NCBI GenBank assembly: GCA_023436495.1
Contig: JAEZIT010000127.1
Coordinates: 1 to 50,202, forward strand
Length of the DNA stretch: 50,202 bases
Reading direction: 5' to 3'
Origin: Acidobacteriota bacterium
Lineage (GTDB): Bacteria > Acidobacteriota > Blastocatellia > Pyrinomonadales > Pyrinomonadaceae
The stretch's first letter is position 1, and each line of letters opens with the position of its first letter. Under the pieces are notes generated by a model that saw only the letters and a list, made by a program, of their open reading frames with translations, was not told the origin of the DNA and made no database searches. Shown one piece after another: positions 39,693 to 48,547 of this stretch. A program made the position numbers and the translations under genes.

Positions 39693-41696
39693 TCAGGAAA
39701 GCATTGCCGAAAACTCCTGCTCGTTCATAACCGCAACGCCCAAATCTTCCGCCTTCGTGAGCTTCGATCCTGCATCTTCGCCGGCAATGACGAAATCCGT
39801 TTTCTTACTCACCGATGAGGAAACGCGGCCGCCGCGGTCTTCGATCAACTTTGCCGCTTCGTCACGTGTATAATTCTCCAGCTTTCCGGTCAGCACGAAT
39901 GTTTTCCCCTGGAATCGCTCGTCGAAACCGTCGGCGCCGGCACCGTCTGCCTCGGTTTTCACGCCTGCCGCTTTCAGCCTGCGAACGAGGTCCTGATGGG
40001 CGGGATCGCGGAACCAATTGAAGACGCTTACCGCGACCGTCAGCCCGATCTCATGAATGTCATCCAGTTCTTCGACCGACGCCGCCGCCAACTTGTCTAT
40101 GTCTCTGTAATGATTTGCGAGGATCTTCGCGTATCGTTCGCCGACGTGGCGTATGTCAATGCCGTACAGTAGCCGCTGCAGACCGCGCGTTTTGCTCGCG
40201 TCGATTTGTTCTATCAGTTTCGAAGCTGATTTTTCCGCCTTTCGCTCCAGCTTCGCAATGTCCTCCATGGACAGCGAATAAAGGTCGGCGGCATCGTTCA
40301 CCATTCCATTGTCCACAAGCGTCTCTACCAGCACATCGCCTAAACCCTCTATGTCCATCGCCTTACGCGAGGCGAAGTATAATATTCTCGCCTTCACCTT
40401 CGCCGGGCAACTCGGATTCGAACACCGTCTAACCGCTTCGCCCTCCGGCCTCACCGCCGCAAATCCGCAAACCGGGCATTCTGTCGGAAACTCATATTCC
40501 CGCTCGCTCCCGTCGCGTTTCGATGTAACTACCTGAAGCACCTGCGGAATTATCTCGCCGCTCTTTTCGATCAATACCGTATCGCCAAGTTTAATATCCA
40601 GCCGCTTTATCTCGTCTTCGTTGTGCAGCGAAGCCCTCGCGACGGTCGTTCCGGCGAGCAATACAGGTTCCAGGTACGCCACCGGCGTCAACGCTCCTGT
40701 CCGTCCGACCTGCACGTGAATCTCCTTCAGCCGCGTCGTCGCCTGACGCGCCGGATATTTATAAGCGATCGCCCATCGCGGAGCCTTCGTCGTTGCGCCG
40801 AATTCCTGCTGCAACGCCGTCGAATTAACCTTGACTACGACGCCATCGATCTCGTAATCAAGTGCGTCGCGTTCTGTTTCCATCTTATTAACGAATTCGA
40901 CCAGGTCGTCATACCCCGAACACAACGCACGGTTCGGATTGACGTTAAATCCGTTCTTGGCCAACCACTCGAAATTCTCCCAATGCGTCGGGAACATTTT
41001 CTGGTTTCCCTTAAACACGTCGTAGGGGAACATATCCAAGCGTCTAGACGCGACTATGGACGAATCGAGCATACGGAGCGTTCCCGAAGCACAGTTCCGC
41101 GGGTTTGCAAACGTCCGCTCGTCCTGCATTTCGAGCTCTGCATTGATCTTTTGAAACATAGACCGCGAAAGAAACACCTCGCCGCGGATCTCTGCGTGGT
41201 CGTGCTTATGGTTTTTTAGTTTCAGCGGGATCGTTTTGATGGTCTTTACATTCGGGGTCACGTCGTCGCCGGTCGTACCATCGCCGCGCGTCGCCCCGAC
41301 CGTCAGATACCCGTTCTCATAGTGCAGCGAAATACTCAGCCCGTCGATCTTCAACTCCGCCACATATTCGACCTTGCGCCCGTCGGCGAGCCGCTCGCAC
41401 CGTTCCACAAACGCTTTAAGTTCCTCCAGGCTGTACGAATTGTCCAGCGACATCAGCGGCACCTTATGAATGAAAGGCCGCCAGCTCTCGGCTTTTCCGC
41501 CGACCCGCTGTGTTGGACTGTCCGGTGTGATCAGGTCAGGATGCTTTGCCTCGATGTCCTTTAGTCGTTCCAATAGCTTATCGAATTCAAAATCCGATAT
41601 CTCCGGCGCAGATTGCTGGTAATAAAGGTCGTTGTGATGCTCGATCTCGGCACGCAGCCTCTCGAGCTCCGCTTGGACGTCTTTGATCTTGGTCAT
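39693..41696 (-). CDS. ligA: NAD-dependent DNA ligase
   Basis: A 667-residue essential ligase for Okazaki-fragment joining and repair. N-terminal Ia domain with HNDLYYQQ...PEISDFEFD, adenylated Lys116 in AELKIDGLSISL, OB fold, four-cysteine zinc finger (CPVCG...CSNPSCP, about 410-435), helix-hairpin-helix region with MDIEGLGDVLVETLV and DDIHEIG, and a C-terminal BRCT domain (about 590-667) starting FQGKTFVLTGKL. Full length, no anomalies. It follows the GNAT gene on the same strand after six bases, so the two are probably co-transcribed. Confidence 0.97.
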   Translation of the reverse strand: MTKIKDVQAELERLRAEIEHHNDLYYQQSAPEISDFEFDKLLERLKDIEAKHPDLITPDSPTQRVGGKAESWRPFIHKVPLMSLDNSYSLEELKAFVERCERLADGRKVEYVAELKIDGLSISLHYENGYLTVGATRGDGTTGDDVTPNVKTIKTIPLKLKNHKHDHAEIRGEVFLSRSMFQKINAELEMQDERTFANPRNCASGTLRMLDSSIVASRRLDMFPYDVFKGNQKMFPTHWENFEWLAKNGFNVNPNRALCSGYDDLVEFVNKMETERDALDYEIDGVVVKVNSTALQQEFGATTKAPRWAIAYKYPARQATTRLKEIHVQVGRTGALTPVAYLEPVLLAGTTVARASLHNEDEIKRLDIKLGDTVLIEKSGEIIPQVLQVVTSKRDGSEREYEFPTECPVCGFAAVRPEGEAVRRCSNPSCPAKVKARILYFASRKAMDIEGLGDVLVETLVDNGMVNDAADLYSLSMEDIAKLERKAEKSASKLIEQIDASKTRGLQRLLYGIDIRHVGERYAKILANHYRDIDKLAAASVEELDDIHEIGLTVAVSVFNWFRDPAHQDLVRRLKAAGVKTEADGAGADGFDERFQGKTFVLTGKLENYTRDEAAKLIEDRGGRVSSSVSKKTDFVIAGEDAGSKLTKAEDLGVAVMNEQEFSAMLS

Positions 41697-41702
41697 GCCA
41701 AA

Positions 41703-42452
41703 TTATTCTTTATAAAGCAGATATGCGGGCCGGCCTTCGTCTCGTCGGAAGCTCCTGCAGACCAATCCCTTGGCAAACGCCGTTTCGAATTCGCCGCGAA
41801 CGCGTAACTGTTCCGCGAGCGCGGCCTTTGGATCCGATTTGACGAGGCCGCCCCAATCCGAAGTCACGACGATCTCGGCCGCCGGTTCTCCCGGTTCGGT
41901 GTAGCGCCTGCCTGCCGCAAACGCTTTTACCTTTTCGCTTTCAAGGTCCCACTCTGCAAACAGCCGGTCACTCGCAAGCCCGATCCGCATTGGCGAATCA
42001 GCGGCAGTTGCGTAATCCGTACCGTAGAAATCCCTCGCATATTCGCGAATCACCGCCCCGAGTTTTTCCAAATTAAAATGCGCATTGCGCGCCTTGATCG
42101 GTTCGAACGTCCATTTGATGTACTTGACGCCTTCGGACAACGCACGTTCCCGCTGTGCCCATTTTAGGCGTGCACCAACACCCGTCCCCTGAAAATCCCG
42201 CGCCACGGCCGTCATATGCGAATAGAACGCTCGCCTTCCGCGAAGATATGCCGGCACGCTTAGGACAAAACCGACCAGCCTTTCGCCCGAAAAAGCCCCT
42301 AGGGTAAAACCGCCCGCGCTTCGTGTCACTATAAAATGCCGGACGGGCGAAACCTCGATCTCGGGCAGTGCAAACACGTCATATTGCATTTGAACACACT
42401 TCTCCAGTTCTTCAACCGTCGTGCATTCCCTTATGGTTAATTGGTCGTTCAT
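41703..42452 (-). CDS. GNAT-superfamily acyltransferase (COG3375-like)
   Basis: A 249-residue protein with the start taken at the ATG at 42452 (a longer in-frame start at 42497 adds 15 residues). The GNAT core is in the first 150 residues: GFVLSVPAYLRGRRAFYSHMTAV and the CoA loop RDFQGTGVGARLKWAQRERAL, followed by IKWTFEPIKARNAHFNLEKLGAVIREYARDFYG, which is the hallmark of the COG3375 group. The C-terminal third is specific to this group. Substrate unknown; some relatives act on unusual amino-acid derivatives. It lies directly upstream of ligA. Confidence 0.85.
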   Translation of the reverse strand: MNDQLTIRECTTVEELEKCVQMQYDVFALPEIEVSPVRHFIVTRSAGGFTLGAFSGERLVGFVLSVPAYLRGRRAFYSHMTAVARDFQGTGVGARLKWAQRERALSEGVKYIKWTFEPIKARNAHFNLEKLGAVIREYARDFYGTDYATAADSPMRIGLASDRLFAEWDLESEKVKAFAAGRRYTEPGEPAAEIVVTSDWGGLVKSDPKAALAEQLRVRGEFETAFAKGLVCRSFRRDEGRPAYLLYKE

Positions 42453-42620
42453 TTCCGCTTGATAACTATGTAGATCAGACACTTGAAACTTTCGCAATTT
42501 GTTCCAGGTGTGTCAAATAACCGCAGTGCGCCGGATAAAATTCGGGCTTAACTTTTCACTCTCCGATTTGATATCATCATATAGCCCGCATCGGGCCGCC
42601 TTCGTCCGACCTATCGCCGC

Positions 42621-44165
42621 ATGACTCAAAGCCAAGATCTGGAAATTAAGGGAGACCTTCGGTCCCGCCGCTTCGCCGACGTAATTTGCGAGATCGCAAA
42701 CGCACGGCTGTCAGGCAGCCTCCGATTTTCCGCCGATGAATACAAAGCGATCCTGTATTTTGAAAACGGCAGAGCGGTCTTTGCTGTCTCGAACTCCCGC
42801 ATTCACCGCCTCGTCGTGTTTCTGTTGAGATCGTCCGCGATAAATGAACAGCAGGCCGCAAAGCAGAGTACGTTCGCGAACGATTTCGAATTCGCGTCAT
42901 ATCTAAGGCAAAGTGCAGGCATCGACGACGCCGTTATTCGTTCGGCGGTACGCGATCAGGTCGCAGCGATCATCGGTGATCTGCTCGAACGAGATTCAGG
43001 CCAATGGCTCTTTAACCCAGCCGCCCGTATCAAAGGCAATGTTCGCTGCGAAGTGGACCTCCCCCAGTTACTGCTCGAGACCGGCCGCCATTTGCCCTAC
43101 GAAACCATTGCAAAGCAAATCTCGGGCAATAGTGAGATCTCCGCTTTGCCACCGCCCGCAATACCCGAGTCCGTTTTGAATGCAGATGAGGCATCCCTGC
43201 TCTCGGCCGTCCGCCGCACGGAGCCACCTCAAACAGTGACCGGCATAATTGACGCGGCTGGCTTTCCCGGAAAACGCGGCCTGCAGGCGATCTACAGCCT
43301 TTGGCTTTCTGGTTTTTTGAATTGTACGAGCGAAAACCCGGCGTTCCCCGAGCCGATCCTCGCGCGTCTGCGATCGACCCATTTTGAGGCGAAGCCCCTT
43401 CCCGCCGCAAATCCGCAGCCGGTCATCAATACAGCGCCGGAACCGCCTAAACCAGCGCCCGCCGTTCCGGCCGTAAGGGTTGAGATCGAGTTGGACGACT
43501 ATCTCAAACGCATTGACACCGGCGGCAGCCACTATGACCTTTTGGGCGTCACGGCCGAGTCGGACACGGCCGTAATTCGCAGTACGTACTATGCGCTCGC
43601 GAAATTGTTCCACCCCGATAAATTTCACAAAGAGTCGCCCGACCTAATGCGGCGTATCCAGCATGCTTTTACACAGATCTCGCAGGCTCACGACGTTCTC
43701 CGTAATGACGACTCCCGAAAAGCTTACGATACAAAGCTCCGCAGTGAACAGCCCGCCGCGAACTCATCGCCCCAGAACAAGGCTGCGACCGCACAGCAGA
43801 CACAAGTGCAGCGCGCAGAAGCCGATTACCTTGAAGGCCGGTCTCTGCTCGACGGCGGCCGTCCGGAAGAAGCTCTGCCGTTCTTGGCCCGGGCTGTCCA
43901 CTACGCCCCTTCAAGGGCCGAGTTCCACGCATATCTGGGACTCGCACTTTCCAATGACGATTCCAGGCGGCATAAAGCCGAAGGCGAGATACAAATGGCG
44001 ATCAAACTTGAACCGAAAAATGCCGAGTTTCGCATAATGCTCGCTGAATTTTTTGTCCGTATGAATCTGATGAAACGAGCCCTCGGCGAATTGAAGCGCC
44101 TGCTCGACATCGATCCGGACAATCGTGCCGCACAGCGCATGCTCGCACGGATCGGTGGCGGTTGA
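42621..44165 (+). CDS. DUF4388-DnaJ-TPR fusion protein
   Basis: A 514-residue cytosolic protein. Domains in order: DUF4388/PATAN-like (about 5-155: LRSRRFADVICEIANARLSGSLRF...AILYFENGRAVFA); a winged-helix-like middle (180-250); a Pro/Ala-rich linker (260-290); a J domain (about 300-360) with intact HPD in LFHPDKFH; and TPRs (about 385-510: YLEGRSLLDGGRPEEALPFLARAV). DUF4388 appears in gliding and chemosensory regulators of myxobacteria and cyanobacteria, while the J domain recruits Hsp70. It is therefore probably a signalling scaffold or client adaptor. It lies before an HD-GYP-like gene on the same strand, but with a 189-bp gap. Confidence 0.88.
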   Translation: MTQSQDLEIKGDLRSRRFADVICEIANARLSGSLRFSADEYKAILYFENGRAVFAVSNSRIHRLVVFLLRSSAINEQQAAKQSTFANDFEFASYLRQSAGIDDAVIRSAVRDQVAAIIGDLLERDSGQWLFNPAARIKGNVRCEVDLPQLLLETGRHLPYETIAKQISGNSEISALPPPAIPESVLNADEASLLSAVRRTEPPQTVTGIIDAAGFPGKRGLQAIYSLWLSGFLNCTSENPAFPEPILARLRSTHFEAKPLPAANPQPVINTAPEPPKPAPAVPAVRVEIELDDYLKRIDTGGSHYDLLGVTAESDTAVIRSTYYALAKLFHPDKFHKESPDLMRRIQHAFTQISQAHDVLRNDDSRKAYDTKLRSEQPAANSSPQNKAATAQQTQVQRAEADYLEGRSLLDGGRPEEALPFLARAVHYAPSRAEFHAYLGLALSNDDSRRHKAEGEIQMAIKLEPKNAEFRIMLAEFFVRMNLMKRALGELKRLLDIDPDNRAAQRMLARIGGG

Positions 44166-44222
44166 CGCATCAATGCAGTCTCGAAATGCGGACACTGATC
44201 ACCGAGCCGCCACGCGTTTGAC

Positions 44223-44250
44223 TTGCGCCGAACCAATCGGCCACTATGAT
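44223..44250 (+). promoter_or_regulatory. candidate promoter of the HD-GYP gene
   Basis: TTGCGC (44223-44228), 16 bp, TATGAT (44245-44250). The -10 is good, the -35 only fair. The leader to the ATG would be about 98 bases. Confidence 0.35.
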
Positions 44251-44354
44251 ATTATCTTGAAACGGCAAACTTCCCGCCGCGGACGCCGGAATCGCGAAAG
44301 ACGCATCGCAGCCCTCGTCCCGTAACGCTTGTCCGCACAGTACTTGATTGCAGT

Positions 44355-44969
44355 ATGAACAGCATTTTCGCCACAGAAACACATTTAGACGAAAAGCTTC
44401 TCGGGATCTCAGCCGAGATGGGCGAATTCGAAGGATACATTCATCCGCACGGTGAACGCATCGCCGCAATAGCCAACGCCATCGGGCAACTCTTCAACAT
44501 GGCATCGCACGACCGCTTTCTAATGCAGCAGGCGGCGCTCGTCCATGATATCGGCGAACTCAGAATGAACCGCGAATATATCGTCGCGGGCGGCATTCTG
44601 AATGCCGATGAACATCTCGACATGCAGCGTCATCCCGTCATCGGCGAACAGGAAACCGCGAAAATGGGCCTCCCGCGTGCCGTTCAGCTTCTTGTCCGCT
44701 GGCATCATGAATGGTGGAACGGCGGCGGTTATCCGGATAAGCTTTCGGGCGAACAGATCCCGCTTGCGGCACGCATCCTTCGGGTTGCCGACACCTATTC
44801 CGCGCTGACGGATTCGCGGCCGTTCCGGGCTGCGCTGACCGAATCCGAGGCTAGAAAATATATGGCCGAATGGGCCGGGATCGAATTCGATCCAAAAGTG
44901 ATCCAGGCCTTCTATACTTTGTCTGATATGCCCGAGCTCGCGTCATTTGCGGCGCGAAGTGACGTGTAA
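44355..44969 (+). CDS. HD-GYP-type phosphohydrolase
   Basis: A 204-residue cytosolic protein consisting of a single HD domain. Metal and catalytic motifs: HPHGERIAAIA (His), VHDIGELRM (HD pair), HPVIGEQ, WHHEWWNGGGYPDKLSGEQIP (HHExxxGxGYP, the GYP element) and RVADTYSALTDSRPFR. HD-GYP enzymes hydrolyse cyclic di-GMP to GMP. There is no receiver or PAS domain, so input must come from a partner. The next gene follows eight bases after its stop. A residual doubt is whether it acts on cyclic di-GMP or another nucleotide. Confidence 0.9.
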   Translation: MNSIFATETHLDEKLLGISAEMGEFEGYIHPHGERIAAIANAIGQLFNMASHDRFLMQQAALVHDIGELRMNREYIVAGGILNADEHLDMQRHPVIGEQETAKMGLPRAVQLLVRWHHEWWNGGGYPDKLSGEQIPLAARILRVADTYSALTDSRPFRAALTESEARKYMAEWAGIEFDPKVIQAFYTLSDMPELASFAARSDV

Positions 44970-44977
44970 TTGTTCCT

Positions 44978-45910
44978 ATGCTTGACCAACCGAAATCCTC
45001 TCCGCGAAGCTGGCTCGCTTTCGACCTGAATGTGCTGCGGCGCCTTCAGTTCCGTTCGGCAGCCCTCCCGTTTACCGATGAACCCGCGATCGGCGCTTAT
45101 TTGAAACGCTGGGATATCCGGGTGCTCGCGAATGATCCGCTTCAGTCCGTGTGGACGCGCGCCGTCGCTGCGATCCTTAATAATTCGGAGAAACTTTCGG
45201 CAGACGACGTGAACGTGGTCCTCGAAGATGCTTATGTACCGGGCCACCGGCTCCGCAATCCGTCGCTGCGAAACTGGTTCGGCGAGACCGATTCGTGGTG
45301 GTTCGACAATGTCCGCAGCAACATCGATAACCTTCAATCGCCTGTCACGCGTGCCATCGCGTCCGGCATCGCGATGCAGGTGGGCGATTACGTTCATTCT
45401 TTCAGCGATGACACCCTTGAGCTTCGTCAGCCGCTGTCGAATGTCTTTCGCCGCCTCTGGACGATCGATCCCGATCCTGTTAACAACGGCCAGAACAACG
45501 CCTGCCAAAACAAAAATCCTAAGGAATTCATCGCGGAATCCTTCGCGGACCTTATCTTCCTACGTTTGCCGCCATCTCATTCGCAAAAGCCCCGGGCGTT
45601 CCTCGGCCGCTCCGCATGGCGCGAAGAATGGATTCGCGGCGGTTCCGATTTCTGGGACGACCTCGAAATGTCGCAGGCCGGCATTCTCGGATCGCAGACC
45701 GAAACAAAATCGCAATATCTTCACTTGCTTGAAGACACGCTCCAGACCGCTTCAAACATAAAGTCATGGGCGATCGCTCACGTCGAGGATGGTTTTATCT
45801 CAACGCAGGACATCGTCGAAACCATCGGCCGCATCCGCCGGGTCGATGCTATCTATACCAAGGATTTTTCGGAGTTGACCGGAACCAAGGCGGTCATCAT
45901 TACGGCTTGA
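44978..45910 (+). CDS. conserved protein resembling a degenerate D12-class adenine methylase
   Basis: A 310-residue soluble protein. Residues 24-70 (LPFTDEPAIGAYLKRW, then VLANDPLQSVWTRAVAAILNN) follow the spacing of motif I plus the NDxN element of D12-type N6-adenine methyltransferases, but the glycine loop is lost. ADLIFLRLPPSHS (about 190-202) sits where DPPY should be and lacks the Asp and Tyr. The C-terminal GTKAVIITA resembles the closing ELLITN strand. LRNWFGETDSWWFDNVRSNID is a striking conserved-looking block. If the relation is right, the protein is catalytically dead and may bind DNA or a nucleotide. It starts eight bases after the HD-GYP gene. Identity is tentative. Confidence 0.6.
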   Translation: MLDQPKSSPRSWLAFDLNVLRRLQFRSAALPFTDEPAIGAYLKRWDIRVLANDPLQSVWTRAVAAILNNSEKLSADDVNVVLEDAYVPGHRLRNPSLRNWFGETDSWWFDNVRSNIDNLQSPVTRAIASGIAMQVGDYVHSFSDDTLELRQPLSNVFRRLWTIDPDPVNNGQNNACQNKNPKEFIAESFADLIFLRLPPSHSQKPRAFLGRSAWREEWIRGGSDFWDDLEMSQAGILGSQTETKSQYLHLLEDTLQTASNIKSWAIAHVEDGFISTQDIVETIGRIRRVDAIYTKDFSELTGTKAVIITA

Positions 45911-45913
45911 CCG

Positions 45914-47212
45914 CTAAGTTCCGGTTGATTCCGGCACCGCTTCTGCGAGCCGCTCGTTCGTGGTGCCTTGTCGAATGAACCAGACCACGCCGGCCGACGC
46001 AGACAGCACGCCGGAAATGAACGTCAGCGTCTGCGGCGTGATGTAATACATAGCCTCACTCGCGATAAAGCTGGCAAGCCCAAACATCGTCATTTCCGCT
46101 CCGCGGTCAAGCGTTGAAATTCGGCCGCGGATGTAATCCGGCAGGCTCCTCTGGAACAGTGTTTCCTGAACGGCATATTCCACGCCGATGATCGTTCGCG
46201 AAATGAACGCAAATATACTGAACAGCACCAGTGTCGGCATAAACCCCGCGGCCGAGAATATGATCCCATGTAGGATCAGCGCCCACCCGATAAATGAAGT
46301 GTGTCTGCCTTTTCGGTCCAGGTATATCGATGTCCGATGCGCTATCAGCATCCCGATCGTCAGGCCCGCTCCGACCGATGTCCATAATACCGCCACCGCG
46401 AGGTCCGCGTTCCACCCTTCCTTCTCAGCGAAATAGATCCCGCCGGCACGCTCGAAAATGATATTCACCGCTCCGCCGCCCGTCGCCCATATCACGTTCA
46501 TGATCAGGATCGTCAGTGCAAAATGGTTTTTGACGGTGTAGTGCAAGCCTTCACGCATTTCTGTTAGAAATCCCGGCCGCTGGGCTCGGGAATTAATCCT
46601 TTCGCCCGTTACGCGGTCGCGGGTGGCTTCGTCCGGGATCAGCCAAACAGTGTATGCTGACGCCAGGAACGAGATCGCGTTGATGATAAATGCAGCCTGA
46701 TATCCGAAGACCGCCGCCGCCCAGCCGCCGATCGCCGCACCGATCGCCATCAGCGTAAACCGTGTCGAGAACATCAATGCCGTTCCCGCCAACAGGCCTT
46801 CTTTACCCGTCAAGTTCGGTGTCGCAGCATTTTTGGCTCCGTCGAAGAATGCCCCGAACGTCGATAACAGTACCGTGGCGATATACGCGATCCAAAGGTC
46901 TTCCGCTTTAGTAACCAACAGAAACATCAGTGCGACAAGGACGCGCAGCAGGTCTGTCACGATCATTACCTGACGTCGCGAAAAGCGATCGACGAACGTT
47001 CCGGCGATCGGCGAAGCAAAGGCAAATGGCAACAGCCTGCAGACAAAAAAGATGCCCGCAGCGGTCGGCGATGCGTCGGAAACCAGGCGCACCAAACCCA
47101 GCCCGGCAATAAAATTGAACCAATTACCGAGTTCCGAGATCACCTGTCCCCAAAGCAGGTTCCGAAAATTCCGGTTACCCTTGAGAAGCTGCCAGTACGT
47201 CAGCGAGACCAT
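45914..47212 (-). CDS. MFS transporter
   Basis: A 432-residue inner-membrane protein with about 12 helices. MFS loop 2-3 motif is PIAGTFVDRFSRRQVMIVTDLLR, and the fold has the two six-helix halves split by a cytosolic loop (about 190-215: DRVTGERINSRAQR). The pattern (RNLLWGQVISELGNWFNFIAGLGLV at the start) is like the enterobactin-exporter/macrolide-efflux (EntS/Mef) branch, so siderophore or drug efflux is plausible, more so as iron-uptake genes lie upstream on the same strand. The gene is convergent with the preceding unknown gene, three bases apart. Confidence 0.92.
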   Translation of the reverse strand: MVSLTYWQLLKGNRNFRNLLWGQVISELGNWFNFIAGLGLVRLVSDASPTAAGIFFVCRLLPFAFASPIAGTFVDRFSRRQVMIVTDLLRVLVALMFLLVTKAEDLWIAYIATVLLSTFGAFFDGAKNAATPNLTGKEGLLAGTALMFSTRFTLMAIGAAIGGWAAAVFGYQAAFIINAISFLASAYTVWLIPDEATRDRVTGERINSRAQRPGFLTEMREGLHYTVKNHFALTILIMNVIWATGGGAVNIIFERAGGIYFAEKEGWNADLAVAVLWTSVGAGLTIGMLIAHRTSIYLDRKGRHTSFIGWALILHGIIFSAAGFMPTLVLFSIFAFISRTIIGVEYAVQETLFQRSLPDYIRGRISTLDRGAEMTMFGLASFIASEAMYYITPQTLTFISGVLSASAGVVWFIRQGTTNERLAEAVPESTGT

Positions 47213-47260
47213 AGGCTTTTATGAACGTACCAAATTCACCCTAAGTTTCATTTACCCTTT

Positions 47261-47294
47261 AAAAAAGGCGGGAGCACCCCGAACCCGAGGTGCT
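47261..47294 (-). terminator. possible terminator after the PepSY-TM gene
   Basis: On the minus strand AGCACC / GGTGCT (47289-47294, 47273-47278) with a ten-base loop, then CCCGCC and a run of six T (47261-47266). Weak stem. Confidence 0.4.
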
Positions 47295-47334
47295 TGTTTC
47301 AGCTTTACAATTATTAAGGAAGGAGAAGAAAATT

Positions 47335-48486
47335 CTAGATCTCGGCTATCTCAGGTACACTCGCGCCATTTGAACGCCGCTTTAGCCAATTCCGAAATCG
47401 CCGCAGCGCCAGCGAAAATCCGGTCCAAACCAAAAATGCACCGCCGATGCAAGCTATAAATCCGATGATCTGTCCTATTATGCCGCCCGTTTCGCCCGTG
47501 TGAGTGAACCGGAACCAGGACCGAAGCTGCCGTGCCGCATTCTGTTCGCCATAAGGCTCCCATTTCGTCACGGCCGCGCTTTTCGCATCCACCGTCAGCG
47601 TAGAGCGGCCGAATATGTTCCAATAGATGCCCTCATCGATCGTAAAGATGGCTGAATCCTTCGCCATCGGCAGCCGCAGCGAGATAGATCTCCATTCCGG
47701 TGATTGCTGCTTTGCTGCTTCCCATGCCGCGTTGGTTCCTTCGGGCCATATGTATTCCTGTTCCGCCTGCGGCCCGTTCGAAGCCTGCTGTTTCGGAACC
47801 TCGTTCCCGGTCAGCGTGTATAGGAGGTTCGATGCCCACTGATACGAGATAACCGTCGCGGTCAGCGTCAATACCACCAGCACCAACGAGCACCAAAAGC
47901 CTATAACGTTGTGCCAATTAAAGTTGCGTGCCTTTCCGCTCACACCTTTTCGAAACCACATGATCGGACGCACCCGTTTCCAATCCAGCTTTCGCGGGAA
48001 CCATATATAAATCCCCGTGATCGCAAGGACGAGAAATAAAAGGTTACACGCGCCCGTGATCGCTTTGCCGATCGGCCGCTGGTCGCCCGATAGAGCTATC
48101 CACCGATGCCAGCTTCGCATCTCGGAAAAGAAACCCCGGACCGCCTTGTTCCCTTCGCCCAATATCTTGCCCGAATATGGATCGACAAATGCCTGACCTT
48201 CGCGGCCCAGTGCGATCGACCAAGCCGCATTTGGCTCGTTCGCGATCGCCATCGCCGACGGCTTCACGTTCGGCTTCGCTTCTCTAAACCTGTCGATTAT
48301 TTCTTGGGGCGATAATTCCGGTCCGACGGCCGCGGTCGAATAACGTATGTCCCGCTCGAAGTATTCGATCAAATTTCGTTCGAACGAAAGCAAAGCGCCG
48401 GTCACGCTCATTATAAAGATCACGATCCCCGCTGCGAGCCCGGACGCTAAATGCACCCAGAACAATGATTTTCGAAATTTGGCCAT
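47335..48486 (-). CDS. PepSY-associated transmembrane protein (siderophore utilisation type)
   Basis: A 383-residue inner-membrane protein with four helices (about 10-32, 140-163, 195-218 and 335-358). The N-terminus WVHLASGLAAGIVIFIMSVTGALLSFE is the PepSY_TM signature; PepSY-like segments (EIIDRFREAKPNVKPSAMAI...GQAFVDPYSGKILGE) fill the periplasmic loop. Members of this family (FoxB/PiuB, FhuF-like groups) reduce or release iron from imported siderophores. It lies 61 bases after the TonB receptor on the same strand with an intercistronic hairpin between them, so the two form a classical receptor-PepSY operon. Confidence 0.92.
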   Translation of the reverse strand: MAKFRKSLFWVHLASGLAAGIVIFIMSVTGALLSFERNLIEYFERDIRYSTAAVGPELSPQEIIDRFREAKPNVKPSAMAIANEPNAAWSIALGREGQAFVDPYSGKILGEGNKAVRGFFSEMRSWHRWIALSGDQRPIGKAITGACNLLFLVLAITGIYIWFPRKLDWKRVRPIMWFRKGVSGKARNFNWHNVIGFWCSLVLVVLTLTATVISYQWASNLLYTLTGNEVPKQQASNGPQAEQEYIWPEGTNAAWEAAKQQSPEWRSISLRLPMAKDSAIFTIDEGIYWNIFGRSTLTVDAKSAAVTKWEPYGEQNAARQLRSWFRFTHTGETGGIIGQIIGFIACIGGAFLVWTGFSLALRRFRNWLKRRSNGASVPEIAEI

Positions 48487-48497
48487 AAAATAAACAG

Positions 48498-48532
48498 CTC
48501 GGGCCCGCTGGTCACCATCCTGCCGGCCCGAG
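48498..48532 (-). terminator. intercistronic hairpin between receptor and PepSY-TM genes
   Basis: Stem CTCGGGCC / GGCCCGAG (48525-48532 and 48498-48505), 19-base loop. On the minus strand it is followed by a modest T-rich stretch, CTGTTTATTTT, that runs into the next ATG, so it could attenuate or separate the two genes' levels. Confidence 0.5.
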
Positions 48533-48547
48533 TTTTGATCGGTTACT

